From positions 1 through 31,515 of the IMG/VR virus record IMGVR_UViG_3300010389_000077: a DNA stretch of 31,515 nucleotides, one strand, 5' to 3'. Position 1 is the stretch's first letter; each line of letters opens with the position of its first letter. The position numbers were made by a program, and so were the translations under genes. Positions 17,351 through 24,347 of the stretch are shown one piece after another. The notes under the pieces are model-generated. The model saw nothing but the letters and a program-made list of their open reading frames with translations, did not search any database and was not told the origin of the DNA. Source of the stretch: a virus.

Positions 17351-17920
17351 CTAGTGCTCAATGATATTATACTCAATTCCCATCTTATTTAATTGACTGG
17401 TTGAAATGGAAGCGCCAATTCTGGGGTCTGCTGCCTTACTATTATACCATGATTTCTCCCATTTCGGCCAAAGAACTTTCCAAACATTATCTGAGGTTAA
17501 TTGAATTGTCTTTACCAATTTACCCATATCGTAATCAATCATAGTCCAATGATGTAAAGAATCACGCATAATCTTTTCTTGACAATATTTTTCTTGTTCT
17601 AAAAGAGTTGGTTTTCTTGTTGTTCCATTATAGGAAAAACTATGTGACTTTTCTACACCTTTGTCGGTAAAACCTTTATACTCCGTTCCTTTAAATTCTG
17701 TGGTTACACTATCATCATCCAATCTAACACCATCAGATCCACCACCGATTCCCAATAGTTTATATCCGAGTGTTTGTGCTTGAATTAATTCAAAGAACCG
17801 ATTGTAATTAAAAGGATTTCCCCAACCGCGTAGTTTAAAATATCTCAACAAAAGAAATCCAATATCTTTAATATCATCATCTGTCAAATTCCGTGGATCA
17901 ATGTCTTTAAATTTTGTCAT
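17351..17920 (-). CDS. Putative PD-(D/E)xK restriction-type nuclease
   Basis: 189 aa. The part GIGGGSDGVRLDDDSVTTEFKG (57-78) gives D63 and E75-F-K77, the spacing of a PD-(D/E)xK active site, before a conserved-looking TEYKGFT. An N-terminal helical domain and a long tail with aromatic residues (WKVLWPKWEKSWYN) surround it. Coupled directly to the methyltransferase gene, the layout of a type II restriction pair. No family could be named, and an alternative is a phage DNA-processing nuclease. Confidence 0.55.
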   Translation of the reverse strand: MTKFKDIDPRNLTDDDIKDIGFLLLRYFKLRGWGNPFNYNRFFELIQAQTLGYKLLGIGGGSDGVRLDDDSVTTEFKGTEYKGFTDKGVEKSHSFSYNGTTRKPTLLEQEKYCQEKIMRDSLHHWTMIDYDMGKLVKTIQLTSDNVWKVLWPKWEKSWYNSKAADPRIGASISTSQLNKMGIEYNIIEH

Positions 17921-17935
17921 ATGTTTTCATTTACC

Positions 17936-18151
17936 TCAGTTATTTTCTTTTTGAGTGTCAAGTCGGTAAACAAGATCTTCAAGTTCTTTGAGAAGTTCTG
18001 GAGTGAACGCCTCTACAATTGGAATCGGTTCTTCATCATCAGCAACCTCATAATAGAGGTCACAATCATACTGATAAGCGAGGTCGTCATCAAAATGCAT
18101 CAGGTTTTCAAGTTGTTGCTCTATACTCTGGATGAGTTGTTCTTGAGTCAT
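17936..18151 (-). CDS. Hypothetical acidic helical protein
   Basis: 71 aa from MTQEQLIQSIEQQLENLMHF. Highly acidic (FDDDLAYQYDCDLYYEVADD), ending LKELEDLVYRLDTQKENN. The ATG at 18151 has a perfect GGAGG six bases upstream, which overlaps the end of gene 18153-18389. Sits just ahead of the nuclease gene. Unknown function; an acidic partner or inhibitor is possible. Confidence 0.75.
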   Translation of the reverse strand: MTQEQLIQSIEQQLENLMHFDDDLAYQYDCDLYYEVADDEEPIPIVEAFTPELLKELEDLVYRLDTQKENN

Positions 18152-18152
18152 T

Positions 18153-18389
18153 TCAACCTCCACCATAGACATAAGATACTACTTCTTCCTTCTCATAAGG
18201 AACATTCTCAATTACTTTGATTGGTGCCTCATTAAACTCTTTTTGCTTACACTCTTTGGCATAATCACTATTACCCGGTGCAAACTCTGTCATAAAGATC
18301 TGTTCGCATCGGGGCAAAGATTCAGCAGCGATTACACACATTCCATCGGTGTAATCATAAAGAACTTCGTTGATGATGTAGAGATTCAT
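18153..18389 (-). CDS. Hypothetical protein
   Basis: 78 aa from MNLYIINEVLYDYTDGMCVI. Strand-rich start, AAESLPRCEQIFMTEFAPG in the middle, and ending VPYEKEEVVSYVYGGG. The pattern IINEVLYDYTDGMCVIAAES looks like small conserved phage proteins. Overlaps the upstream membrane peptide by ATGA. Function unknown. Confidence 0.75.
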   Translation of the reverse strand: MNLYIINEVLYDYTDGMCVIAAESLPRCEQIFMTEFAPGNSDYAKECKQKEFNEAPIKVIENVPYEKEEVVSYVYGGG

Positions 18390-18469
18390 TTGTCTTGAAG
18401 ATAATGTAGAAGAATAATGTGTCCTGCTCCCATAGCATAACCAATTAAAAAGAAAATACCAGTAGTCAT
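18386..18469 (-). CDS. 27-residue membrane peptide
   Basis: MTTGIFFLIGYAMGAGHIIL then LHYLQDK: one short membrane segment with a GxxxG-like small-residue face. It is linked by ATGA overlaps on both sides, which makes translation credible despite its size. Role unknown. Confidence 0.6.
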   Translation of the reverse strand: MTTGIFFLIGYAMGAGHIILLHYLQDK

Positions 18470-18627
18470 TTTTCGTCGGGATAAAGTTTCCATGAGTCGG
18501 CATAAAGTCCTAACTCTTCACAGCGAACTTCATAAACAATTCGGTGAAGAAGACGGAGATCCATATTCTCCACCTGTTGAATGATGGAGCGACGGATTTG
18601 AGCGTCTTGTACGGTATCAGTGACCAT
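18466..18627 (-). CDS. Small helical protein
   Basis: 53 aa: MVTDTVQDAQIRRSIIQQVE then NMDLRLLHRIVYEVRCEELG and LYADSWKLYPDEK. First gene of the operon that runs to the nuclease/methyltransferase pair; promoter in the element at 18653-18711. Not recognised. Confidence 0.7.
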   Translation of the reverse strand: MVTDTVQDAQIRRSIIQQVENMDLRLLHRIVYEVRCEELGLYADSWKLYPDEK

Positions 18628-18652
18628 TAGAGTGTCCGTTGATTACCTTGTT

Positions 18653-18711
18653 ATTATAAGGGCACCCTGGGGTCTCTGGAGTGCCTTGTGTGCCAGTTTC
18701 TATGGTGTCAC
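18653..18711 (-). promoter_or_regulatory. PeSL-type element before the first nuclease/methyltransferase operon
   Basis: TATAAT on the minus strand of 18653-18658, hairpin GGCACCC...GGAGTGCC (18661-18685), and dyad GTGCCA-N10-TGTCAC (18690-18711) covering the stop of gene 18708-18875. Same layout and much the same sequence as 13747-13805. Confidence 0.75.
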
Positions 18712-18875
18712 ACGTTCTTGTGAGTATATTTCTTTACTCTATTATTGATATATCCTTCACCAATCTTATCATAAAACTTTACTCCACCGTGTTCGTGAAA
18801 CTCATTACGAGCATTTCGGCGGTCTTCCTCATACTGAATGATTTTAGTAAGTTTTTTGATTTCGCTGTAGTTCAT
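18708..18875 (-). CDS. Small basic helical protein
   Basis: 55 aa: MNYSEIKKLTKIIQYEEDRR then NARNEFHEHGGVKFYDKIGE and GYINNRVKKYTHKNV. Its stop lies in the dyad arm. No recognised motif. Confidence 0.7.
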   Translation of the reverse strand: MNYSEIKKLTKIIQYEEDRRNARNEFHEHGGVKFYDKIGEGYINNRVKKYTHKNV

Positions 18876-18937
18876 AGTGATGTTTGATTCGTTCTTATTT
18901 TATCAATTACAAGACCCAAAGTCAAGTGGACGGTTTC

Positions 18938-19444
18938 CTAAGTGTCTGGAGTGAACACACCATCCTTAGTTCTTCTACCACGAACTACTTTTCCTGTTTT
19001 TGGATCTTTTTCATATGATACCATACCCTCCCCATGACGAAATGCTTCTCTTGCGGCATTATTTCTTTGTTCTTCTTCTTTTCTTTTTCTTTCCTCTTCT
19101 TGTCTTCTTATCTTTTCTAATTTTTGTTGATATGATTTACTACCATAACTGAAACCTTCCTGTTGTTCTTCTTCTTCTTTTCTTCTTTGCTTGATTACTC
19201 TTTCAATTGCCTTTCTTCCGGTTCTACCCTGATTATTGAGTTCTCTAGTCACATCTTCCGGTTTCTTAAATGGTTTTGATGGTCCGGTATAAGGTGCCAG
19301 GGTATATTCTGTGTATTCGGGGGTTCTACGATATGTTCCTGGAACCACATTAGGGGGCATACTGGGAGAAAGTTTTTTATTCTTCTTTTTCTCCTTTTTC
19401 TTTCCCTCTACAAGTTCAACGAACTCTCTAAATGTAATTGACAT
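18938..19444 (-). CDS. Lys/Glu-rich coiled-coil protein, candidate internal head protein
   Basis: 168 aa. The start MSITFREFVELVEGKKKEKK resembles a capsid-targeting peptide (F-x-x-F-V/I) and includes L-V-E before G14, a fit to the T4-type prohead protease site. A basic run follows, then a proline-rich part, then a long charged coiled coil (KLEKIRRQEEERKRKEEE, about 110-127) and a basic end. T4 internal proteins are also small, basic and helical. A CTAAATA late-like box lies just upstream. Its role as a packaged protein is inference. Confidence 0.6.
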   Translation of the reverse strand: MSITFREFVELVEGKKKEKKKNKKLSPSMPPNVVPGTYRRTPEYTEYTLAPYTGPSKPFKKPEDVTRELNNQGRTGRKAIERVIKQRRKEEEEQQEGFSYGSKSYQQKLEKIRRQEEERKRKEEEQRNNAAREAFRHGEGMVSYEKDPKTGKVVRGRRTKDGVFTPDT

Positions 19445-19461
19445 TTTTATTTTTATTTAGT

Positions 19462-19671
19462 TTATTTGATATGATCCTTGAGACCATAAAAGTATTCGAG
19501 TCTGGCAATATCCTCCTGTATTCTAACATCCTTTACATAACGAACAAAATACTTCTCAAGAGTCAGTTCTTCCTTCGAAAATGGAATATCATTCTCTCTT
19601 TTGAATTTAATATTCTGGGCAAACTGAGTGATACGATTCACCGGTAGATTGAGAAACTCTTCGTAGGACAT
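19462..19671 (-). CDS. Hypothetical helical protein
   Basis: 69 aa from MSYEEFLNLPVNRITQFAQN. Two or three charged helices (FSKEELTLEKYFVRYVKDVR; IQEDIARLEYFYGLKDHIK). No recognised family. Confidence 0.75.
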   Translation of the reverse strand: MSYEEFLNLPVNRITQFAQNIKFKRENDIPFSKEELTLEKYFVRYVKDVRIQEDIARLEYFYGLKDHIK

Positions 19672-19708
19672 TTGAGAAACAAATACTCACTACTATTTAA
19701 TCAATTCT

Positions 19709-19873
19709 CTACTTTTCTGTTTGTACCTTGGAGTACTCACCAGATAGAATAATCATTCTTGGAGAGTTTCTTCCTTCGGCAGCAGGAGGTTCCATAATCA
19801 CATAATTATCACCCACATAGGTAATGATTCCTTCCATATCCCGATAGACAACCGATTGTTGTGTCACAAACAT
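19709..19873 (-). CDS. Small beta-rich protein
   Basis: 54 aa: MFVTQQSVVYRDMEGIITYV then GDNYVIMEPPAAEGRNSPRM and IILSGEYSKVQTEK. Alternating strands around GIITYVGDNYVIME suggest a small barrel (an SH3/KOW-like layout is possible). Unknown function. Confidence 0.7.
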   Translation of the reverse strand: MFVTQQSVVYRDMEGIITYVGDNYVIMEPPAAEGRNSPRMIILSGEYSKVQTEK

Positions 19874-19884
19874 TCAAAACATCC

Positions 19885-20169
19885 TCATACGAAACATTTT
19901 TCCAGTAAAGTTCTTGAAATTGGCATCGCTGTATAAGAAGTAGTATTCTCAATACGGACTGATTTTCCGGGTTTTAATGAATTGATTGGGGCATAATATT
20001 CCTTTTTCTTGAGTGAATAGAATCCCCAGATGGACCGGACTGACTTACCAAGATTATAATCATACATCTTGTGATGTCTTAACCAGATAGAAATTAACCT
20101 ACTATTGAATATCTCATACTCATAAGAATATCCTTTTGGAGCAGACATCGGCAGTTCAAAATCAATCAC
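19885..20169 (-). CDS. Hypothetical protein
   Basis: 94 aa from MIDFELPMSAPKGYSYEYEI. Basic and aromatic (IWLRHHKMYDYNLGKSVRSI; WGFYSLKKKEYYAPINSLK). The ATG overlaps the upstream stop by 4 nt. Not recognised. Confidence 0.75.
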   Translation of the reverse strand: MIDFELPMSAPKGYSYEYEIFNSRLISIWLRHHKMYDYNLGKSVRSIWGFYSLKKKEYYAPINSLKPGKSVRIENTTSYTAMPISRTLLEKCFV

Positions 20170-20399
20170 GTTGTAAATGCCTCCACCACTCTTGATTTCT
20201 CATCCTGAACCAGAGCAAACTTTCTGGAATTAACCACTTCCTTCATAATCAAACCATCATAATTATTGAGATAATTGTCCCTCCATTCCAAAAGAATATC
20301 ATGAACTTCATTATCATTCTTACCAATAACCGCGATAAGTCCGGAGTACTCACTTGCCGGAAAAGGAACCCAGAAATCTACCAAATACAAATACTTCAT
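20166..20399 (-). CDS. Hypothetical protein
   Basis: 77 aa from MKYLYLVDFWVPFPASEYSG, an alpha/beta pattern: strand, loop, GLIAVIGKNDNEVHDILLEW helix, then strands (RKFALVQDEKSRVVEAF). The upstream longer frame lacks an ATG. Unknown function. Confidence 0.75.
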   Translation of the reverse strand: MKYLYLVDFWVPFPASEYSGLIAVIGKNDNEVHDILLEWRDNYLNNYDGLIMKEVVNSRKFALVQDEKSRVVEAFTT

Positions 20400-20412
20400 C
20401 GTGTGTTGTAAA

Positions 20413-20583
20413 TTACTTCTCAATTTTAGACCGAAATTGCTGATTTGTCAATTGCCTTTGTAATTCATATTTTAATGGTAACAGATGAGAAACAAGAAAC
20501 TTTTCGTATTCATTACCTTGAAGTAGAGACATTAGATTATGAACTTGTTGCAATCCCAGAATTAATTTAATTGATGAGTTCAT
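20413..20583 (-). CDS. Small helical protein
   Basis: 56 aa: MNSSIKLILGLQQVHNLMSL then LQGNEYEKFLVSHLLPLKYE and LQRQLTNQQFRSKIEK. Helix-rich and Gln-rich, overlaps the upstream membrane gene by 4 nt. Not recognised. Confidence 0.7.
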   Translation of the reverse strand: MNSSIKLILGLQQVHNLMSLLQGNEYEKFLVSHLLPLKYELQRQLTNQQFRSKIEK

Positions 20584-20732
20584 TTGGCAGGAGGAGGTAG
20601 TTGTGGTTTGGCAATCTCAATTGTGGTCCTCTGTAGATTTACCATTCCTCCATTTAGAACATCGGCAATTGGTCCAAATCCAACCGTGGCAGCGATAATA
20701 CCAAAAATGGTTCCAGCGATAAAGTTAAACAT
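20580..20732 (-). CDS. Small membrane protein
   Basis: 50 aa. MFNFIAGTIFGIIAATVGFG is a membrane segment, followed by PIADVLNGGMVNLQRTTIEI and a proline-rich cytoplasmic or exposed end (QLPPPAK). Start at 20732 is one base past the upstream stop, with AGGAG further up. Possibly an accessory lysis or envelope protein; no proof. Confidence 0.7.
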   Translation of the reverse strand: MFNFIAGTIFGIIAATVGFGPIADVLNGGMVNLQRTTIEIAKPQLPPPAK

Positions 20733-20733
20733 C

Positions 20734-20871
20734 TTAAAGAAACTCCTCAGTAAAGTAATCAACAGTCAATTCCATTTTAGCAGCAGTGTTTTCAATAAAC
20801 TCATCCAGAATTTCCGGAGAATCTTCCTGAATGATACGGTAATAAGAATACCAAAGGTCCGTGGGCATCAT
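20734..20871 (-). CDS. Small acidic helical protein
   Basis: 45 aa: MMPTDLWYSYYRIIQEDSPE then ILDEFIENTAAKMELTVDYF and TEEFL. Its ATG overlaps the stop of the metallopeptidase gene. Unknown function. Confidence 0.7.
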   Translation of the reverse strand: MMPTDLWYSYYRIIQEDSPEILDEFIENTAAKMELTVDYFTEEFL

Positions 20872-21332
20872 GGTGTGTTTAGAAGGCGATTGGGAAAGTA
20901 TTTAATTGACTTTGGATATTTTTCTGCGATGTATTCATCATACAGAACTTTTTCTTGAGAATGTGCCTCTATTTCGTGTTTTTGGTCCATATACTCATAA
21001 TCCTCCACACATTCTCCTTTAAAGTATCTTTTGGATGATTTGAATTTGAGTTCTCCTTTTACCCACTGTTGAAGATGTACCAACTCGTGTAGAAGAACCT
21101 GAATATAAGTATCCCGATTCATATGAGTATTCATCTCAATCAAAAAACTGCGAGGTCTATAGGTTTTATCCGCAACATCACAATAACCGAATGCTCCTTC
21201 ACGGTTTAATCCACGATGAAGAACCTCGATTTCCAGTTTATGTCGTGGAAAATACTTGGATACAAACCAGCATACCACATCCTTACATACCCGTTTGGAA
21301 TAACCATAACCCGTTGTGTATAAGGTAATCAT
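20868..21332 (-). CDS. SprT-like zinc metallopeptidase
   Basis: 154 aa. The zinc site HELVH (82-86, in VLLHELVHLQQWVKG) is followed by a charged stretch with candidates for the third ligand (KHEIEAHSQEKVLYDE, about 118-133). This order and the surrounding hydrophobic strand (RSFLIEMNTH) fit small SprT/gluzincin-like peptidases seen in phages. It may trim phage or host proteins, or act on the host surface during infection. No signal peptide, so it is likely cytoplasmic. Confidence 0.75.
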   Translation of the reverse strand: MITLYTTGYGYSKRVCKDVVCWFVSKYFPRHKLEIEVLHRGLNREGAFGYCDVADKTYRPRSFLIEMNTHMNRDTYIQVLLHELVHLQQWVKGELKFKSSKRYFKGECVEDYEYMDQKHEIEAHSQEKVLYDEYIAEKYPKSIKYFPNRLLNTP

Positions 21333-21412
21333 TAGAATAAAGAGTTTAGAGTGGCATTACAAATACGAACTCCCCAATTCATAAAGATGATGAATGAAGA
21401 GATGAAAATCAT
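21332..21412 (-). CDS. 26-residue hydrophobic peptide
   Basis: MIFISSFIIFMNWGVRICNA then TLNSLF. One membrane-type segment. Its stop overlaps the start of the metallopeptidase (TAATG), suggesting coupled translation. Small size leaves real doubt. Confidence 0.45.
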   Translation of the reverse strand: MIFISSFIIFMNWGVRICNATLNSLF

Positions 21413-21439
21413 TTTATCAAGGTTAGAGAGATACATAAA

Positions 21440-21568
21440 TCAGCAGGCAAAAATCGTAAAGATGTAATAAATTCTGATTTGAGTACAGACACCAAAGTAA
21501 TTCACCTGTTGTGCCTGTACCGGAACGGAGAAGAGTGTGAGTGGAGGAAGTAGAAGAAGTTGTTTCAT
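21440..21568 (-). CDS. Small protein with signal peptide
   Basis: 42 aa. MKQLLLLPPLTLFSVPVQAQ is a clear Sec-type signal sequence with an A-Q-A cleavage region near residue 19; QVNYFGVCTQIRIYYIFTIFAC follows in two short parts. Likely exported or membrane-attached. No Shine-Dalgarno seen. Function unknown. Confidence 0.65.
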   Translation of the reverse strand: MKQLLLLPPLTLFSVPVQAQQVNYFGVCTQIRIYYIFTIFAC

Positions 21569-21572
21569 CGCT

Positions 21573-22037
21573 TTAGCGTTTGTAAAGATACGATGATGCC
21601 CAGTCTGCGTTTTTTAGCAACCACTCTCTTTCCTGAATGATAAGAAGATTATACCTTTCTCCCGCTGCGGGTGTCTTCCATGATGCCGATTTTAACACAC
21701 TTCCCGTCTTCTTATTTATAAAAGCATGACAAGAACGAGAAGGAGAACGACCGGGACCATTATCAATCACCATCACAATCTTGTGATACTTACGACCACT
21801 CTCAATTACAAATTCATAGTTGGATTTGCCATCCTTCAGGTCGGCAATACATGCCTGATGATATTCGGCACTTTCATCCGGATATTTTTCCAGACTGCGA
21901 TGATGACTGCGAATGCTATAATCGATGTAATTTTGACGAAGTGCCTCACAAAGTGCCAGAGTGTGCTTCAGGATATTCTCTGTGATTTGCTCTCTGGCGG
22001 GGGCAGAAGCGGCATAGTCAGCGAAGGTGGTCGTCAT
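21573..22037 (-). CDS. Conserved phage hypothetical protein
   Basis: 154 aa from MTTTFADYAASAPAREQITE. A long N-terminal helix, then SNYEFVIESGRKYHKIVMVI (about 73-92), SRSCHAFINKKTGSVLKSAS (100-119) and a WKTPAAGERYNLLI block. The pattern H-x-F-x(D/N)KKTG-x-x-x-K-x-A-S-W-x-x-P-A-x-G-x-R-Y-N-L is widespread in phages of many hosts, without known function. It may bind nucleic acid through its basic strand face. Confidence 0.75.
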   Translation of the reverse strand: MTTTFADYAASAPAREQITENILKHTLALCEALRQNYIDYSIRSHHRSLEKYPDESAEYHQACIADLKDGKSNYEFVIESGRKYHKIVMVIDNGPGRSPSRSCHAFINKKTGSVLKSASWKTPAAGERYNLLIIQEREWLLKNADWASSYLYKR

Positions 22038-22060
22038 GGGTCCTTTGTGTGTATGAAACT

Positions 22061-22118
22061 ATTATAGGGCACCCAGAGGGTTCTAGAGTGCCCTGTGTGA
22101 CAGTTCCTCATCTGGCAC
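22061..22118 (-). promoter_or_regulatory. PeSL-type element before gene 21573-22037
   Basis: TATAAT (minus strand of 22061-22066) directly abuts stem GGGCAC/GTGCCC (22067-22093). The dyad GTGACA-N10-TGGCAC lies at 22097-22118. Here the whole structure lies inside the 3' end of gene 22083-22226. Confidence 0.7.
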
Positions 22119-22226
22119 AAGGCAATCATCGGATTCCAAATAATTCATCCAATCCTGAGGATTTTGATTGTAGATTTCAATTTCACGGATTTCATCAATT
22201 AATTCTGACAGTTCGGTCGAAAACAT
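22083..22226 (-). CDS. Small acidic protein ending in the hairpin element
   Basis: 47 aa: MFSTELSELIDEIREIEIYN then QNPQDWMNYLESDDCLVPDE and ELSHRAL. It has a good AAGGAG site and an extended -10 (TGCTATACT, minus strand of 22251-22259). Its last ~13 codons run through the dyad and into the hairpin, so the element may have moved in and replaced the original end. Unknown function. Confidence 0.65.
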   Translation of the reverse strand: MFSTELSELIDEIREIEIYNQNPQDWMNYLESDDCLVPDEELSHRAL

Positions 22227-22250
22227 TAGAATCTCCTTAATTACTTTCTC

Positions 22251-22259
22251 AGTATAGCA
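22251..22259 (-). promoter_or_regulatory. Extended -10 promoter of gene 22083-22226
   Basis: Minus strand TGCTATACT, 25 nt before the ATG at 22226. Confidence 0.5.
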
Positions 22260-22327
22260 CAAAAACCATCTATTGGCTCAGTTTTATTTTGGGATAATAT
22301 TAAATGAAATTGATTGTGTTATATATG

Positions 22328-23416
22328 TTAGTATAAGGCATTTTTCAAAGGATTGGATTGGTCTTCTGCTAGTTGTTGGAGCGGCAAAGGAAGGTATTGC
22401 CAGATTGTTTTTTCAATAATATCAAATCTCAAGTTGTTAGCACCATTTGTTGAGTGAAAAGAGACTTCAGACCAATCAATATTTCTAATAATATTATCAA
22501 CTTCTTCTTTATAATTGAGAACAACTATTCCATATCCACGACGATGAGGAAGTTTTTCAAAATCATCATAAATGCGAATAGAATTGGAACCAAAAGAAGT
22601 GGAGGGTAAGTAGTAATCACAAGTATAAAGATGTTTTTTATTTCTTGTATTTCCGGGAGATCCTCCGTCAGAAAGTGAATAAATTTTGACGATGCTAGAT
22701 AAGTTTATTTGTCTTTCTTCTATTTTATGATTTTTTGCCCAAATCTGAAAAACTACATTAACACTTACAGTTTTTCCATCGGGATAATAAAATGAGGAAT
22801 CGACAACTTCACTATGAATTAGATTCAGACCTTTTACTCTACCTCTACAACTTCCTTTTCCATTACTATCAAATAATTGTGGCAAAACGAAGCATACAAA
22901 GTCACAAAACTCTGCTGCGTGATTGGTAAACTTAAGAGCAAGATGACCCCTTAATCCAAATGGCGGATTCCCTATACAAATATTATTTTTTGTAGATGGT
23001 TTCCAGTTGAGAAAATCTGATTGAATTATATCTTCGCGTTTAGGTTCTATATCCACACCAATACGACGATCTTCTGGCATTAGAGAATAAAAACTACCAT
23101 CACCTGCTGATGGTTCGATAAAAGTGAACTCTGAAATATTTACATTTAGATTCGTGAGAACTTCAATTGCTTTGTTATAACAATACTGTGCCGTATCTTT
23201 ATGTGTAAAAAATTGATCCTTTTCTTTCTCTGAAAACTGTGAATAATCTACATGAATATCAGCAACACGACACAGATCAAAATAATACTGCGGCGGTACT
23301 TCTTTCTTCTCTATCCACCTCTTGATTGTACCTTTATGTAGATACAATTCATCACAAATGGCACTCATACCATATTGTTGGTAGATGGGAAGAAAGAAGT
23401 CGTAGATATTATTCAT
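22328..23416 (-). CDS. HTH-fused N6-adenine DNA methyltransferase
   Basis: 362 aa from MNNIYDFFLPIYQQYGMSAI. Residues about 15-55 form an XRE-like helix-turn-helix (MSAICDELYLHKGTIKRWIE), then a class I methyltransferase: motif I EPSAGDGSF (101-109), D122 in GVDIEP, and catalytic NPPF (150-153). A long C-terminal part (NVVFQIWAK, YDDFEKLPHRRGYG) probably recognises the target. It overlaps the upstream nuclease gene by 8 nt. Layout is that of a type II methylase, the N-terminal HTH possibly repressing its own operon. Confidence 0.85.
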   Translation of the reverse strand: MNNIYDFFLPIYQQYGMSAICDELYLHKGTIKRWIEKKEVPPQYYFDLCRVADIHVDYSQFSEKEKDQFFTHKDTAQYCYNKAIEVLTNLNVNISEFTFIEPSAGDGSFYSLMPEDRRIGVDIEPKREDIIQSDFLNWKPSTKNNICIGNPPFGLRGHLALKFTNHAAEFCDFVCFVLPQLFDSNGKGSCRGRVKGLNLIHSEVVDSSFYYPDGKTVSVNVVFQIWAKNHKIEERQINLSSIVKIYSLSDGGSPGNTRNKKHLYTCDYYLPSTSFGSNSIRIYDDFEKLPHRRGYGIVVLNYKEEVDNIIRNIDWSEVSFHSTNGANNLRFDIIEKTIWQYLPLPLQQLAEDQSNPLKNALY

Positions 23417-24026
23417 TACCAATAAGTTTGCTGAGAAGAAAGAAACTAAGTAGGTCATCATCAGGTTGATTCAAATCATACTTAAATGTAACACCTGCTT
23501 TGATACCATGTGCAATAGAGCGCATACTAAAATCAACTTTTGCTTTGCCAGTCTCATTCTTACGGCAGTGACCGTTCTTACCAAAGATAGCAAGATTGAT
23601 TTTATTATCTGTTACTATCTCATCATAGCGAACGATAGTGATATAGATTACATCGTTAGCATCGTAATCAATAAAAGTAGCAAGATCCCATTTGTTATCT
23701 GTGAAATAAATATTTTCGTGTTGCCAACCTTTAGCAACACCTTTTGATACAGTACGTCCAGAAGTTTTTATCTCATTACGACGTTTCTTACCGTTGTGAA
23801 GAAACCAGAACAAATCATAGACACCATCATCATTAGATGTGTTAGAATCTTCATCCCATTGAACTGGAATATCAGTATATTTAAGAATAATGTTTCGCAT
23901 CAATTCTTCACCATATTTACCTTTATAATCAGTAGAAAGTTTTACAACTTCCTCAAACAAAGAACCAGTCCAGTAAGTAGATTTCTGTTGGTAATCTTCA
24001 GTCAGTTTAGTGATTAGGTCCCGCAT
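23409..24026 (-). CDS. Putative type II restriction endonuclease (PD-(D/E)xK)
   Basis: 205 aa from MRDLITKLTEDYQQKSTYWT. The active site reads D71 (GVYDLFWFLHNG) and E85-I-K87 (KKRRNEIKTSGRT), preceded by a helix with a conserved-looking E (KYGEELMRNI). Strand/loop (DLATFIDYDANDVIYITIVR) follows. It is tied to the methyltransferase by an 8-nt overlap, the common order in type II restriction-modification. Alternative: a nuclease aimed at host or rival phage DNA. Confidence 0.65.
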   Translation of the reverse strand: MRDLITKLTEDYQQKSTYWTGSLFEEVVKLSTDYKGKYGEELMRNIILKYTDIPVQWDEDSNTSNDDGVYDLFWFLHNGKKRRNEIKTSGRTVSKGVAKGWQHENIYFTDNKWDLATFIDYDANDVIYITIVRYDEIVTDNKINLAIFGKNGHCRKNETGKAKVDFSMRSIAHGIKAGVTFKYDLNQPDDDLLSFFLLSKLIGNE

Positions 24027-24048
24027 TAGATTGCTTGCGTATGTAGGT

Positions 24049-24107
24049 ATTATAAACCTCCTCTGACTGGTTGAGAACCCTCCTTGTGCCACTTCCTAAA
24101 CTGTCAC
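24049..24107 (-). promoter_or_regulatory. Promoter with gene-end dyad before the second nuclease/methyltransferase pair
   Basis: TATAAT (minus strand of 24049-24054) sits 23 nt before the nuclease ATG. The dyad GTGCCA-N10-TGTCAC (24086-24107, one mismatch) marks the end of gene 24108-24320. GGTTGAGAACC between them can form a small hairpin. The pair thus has its own transcription unit. Confidence 0.65.
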
Positions 24108-24320
24108 TCAATCATCATAAACTCTACACTCCAGGGCATCAGGATGTGAGTCGCAATAAAGTTCTAATGGCGTTGGGTCATAAGAATCTTCTGGATGTCT
24201 TTGATGATAAACTTCCAGAGCTTTCAGTTCTTCTTCTGTATGACGACGCATTTGAGGAGAAATCGTCGGGTCCTCTATGATTTTTTTATCTTTTTCGATA
24301 TGCTTCTCTATACTAGACAT
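24108..24320 (-). CDS. Conserved small cyanophage protein
   Basis: 70 aa from MSSIEKHIEKDKKIIEDPTI. Pattern KDKxIxEDPxxSPQMRRHTEEELKAL, then a proline-rich end ALECRVYDD. This family, ending PDAxECRVYDD, is one I associate with cyanophages. Function unknown. Confidence 0.8.
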   Translation of the reverse strand: MSSIEKHIEKDKKIIEDPTISPQMRRHTEEELKALEVYHQRHPEDSYDPTPLELYCDSHPDALECRVYDD

Positions 24321-24347
24321 TTTAATAATTTGGAGATATTATATTTA

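Noticed and set aside
3847-24107. Integron-like gene cassettes with attC sites
   Set aside because: Single genes followed by a dyad recall attC, but there is no integrase, no RYYYAAC/GTTRRRY cores, and each unit has its own promoter. PeSL-type modules explain it better.
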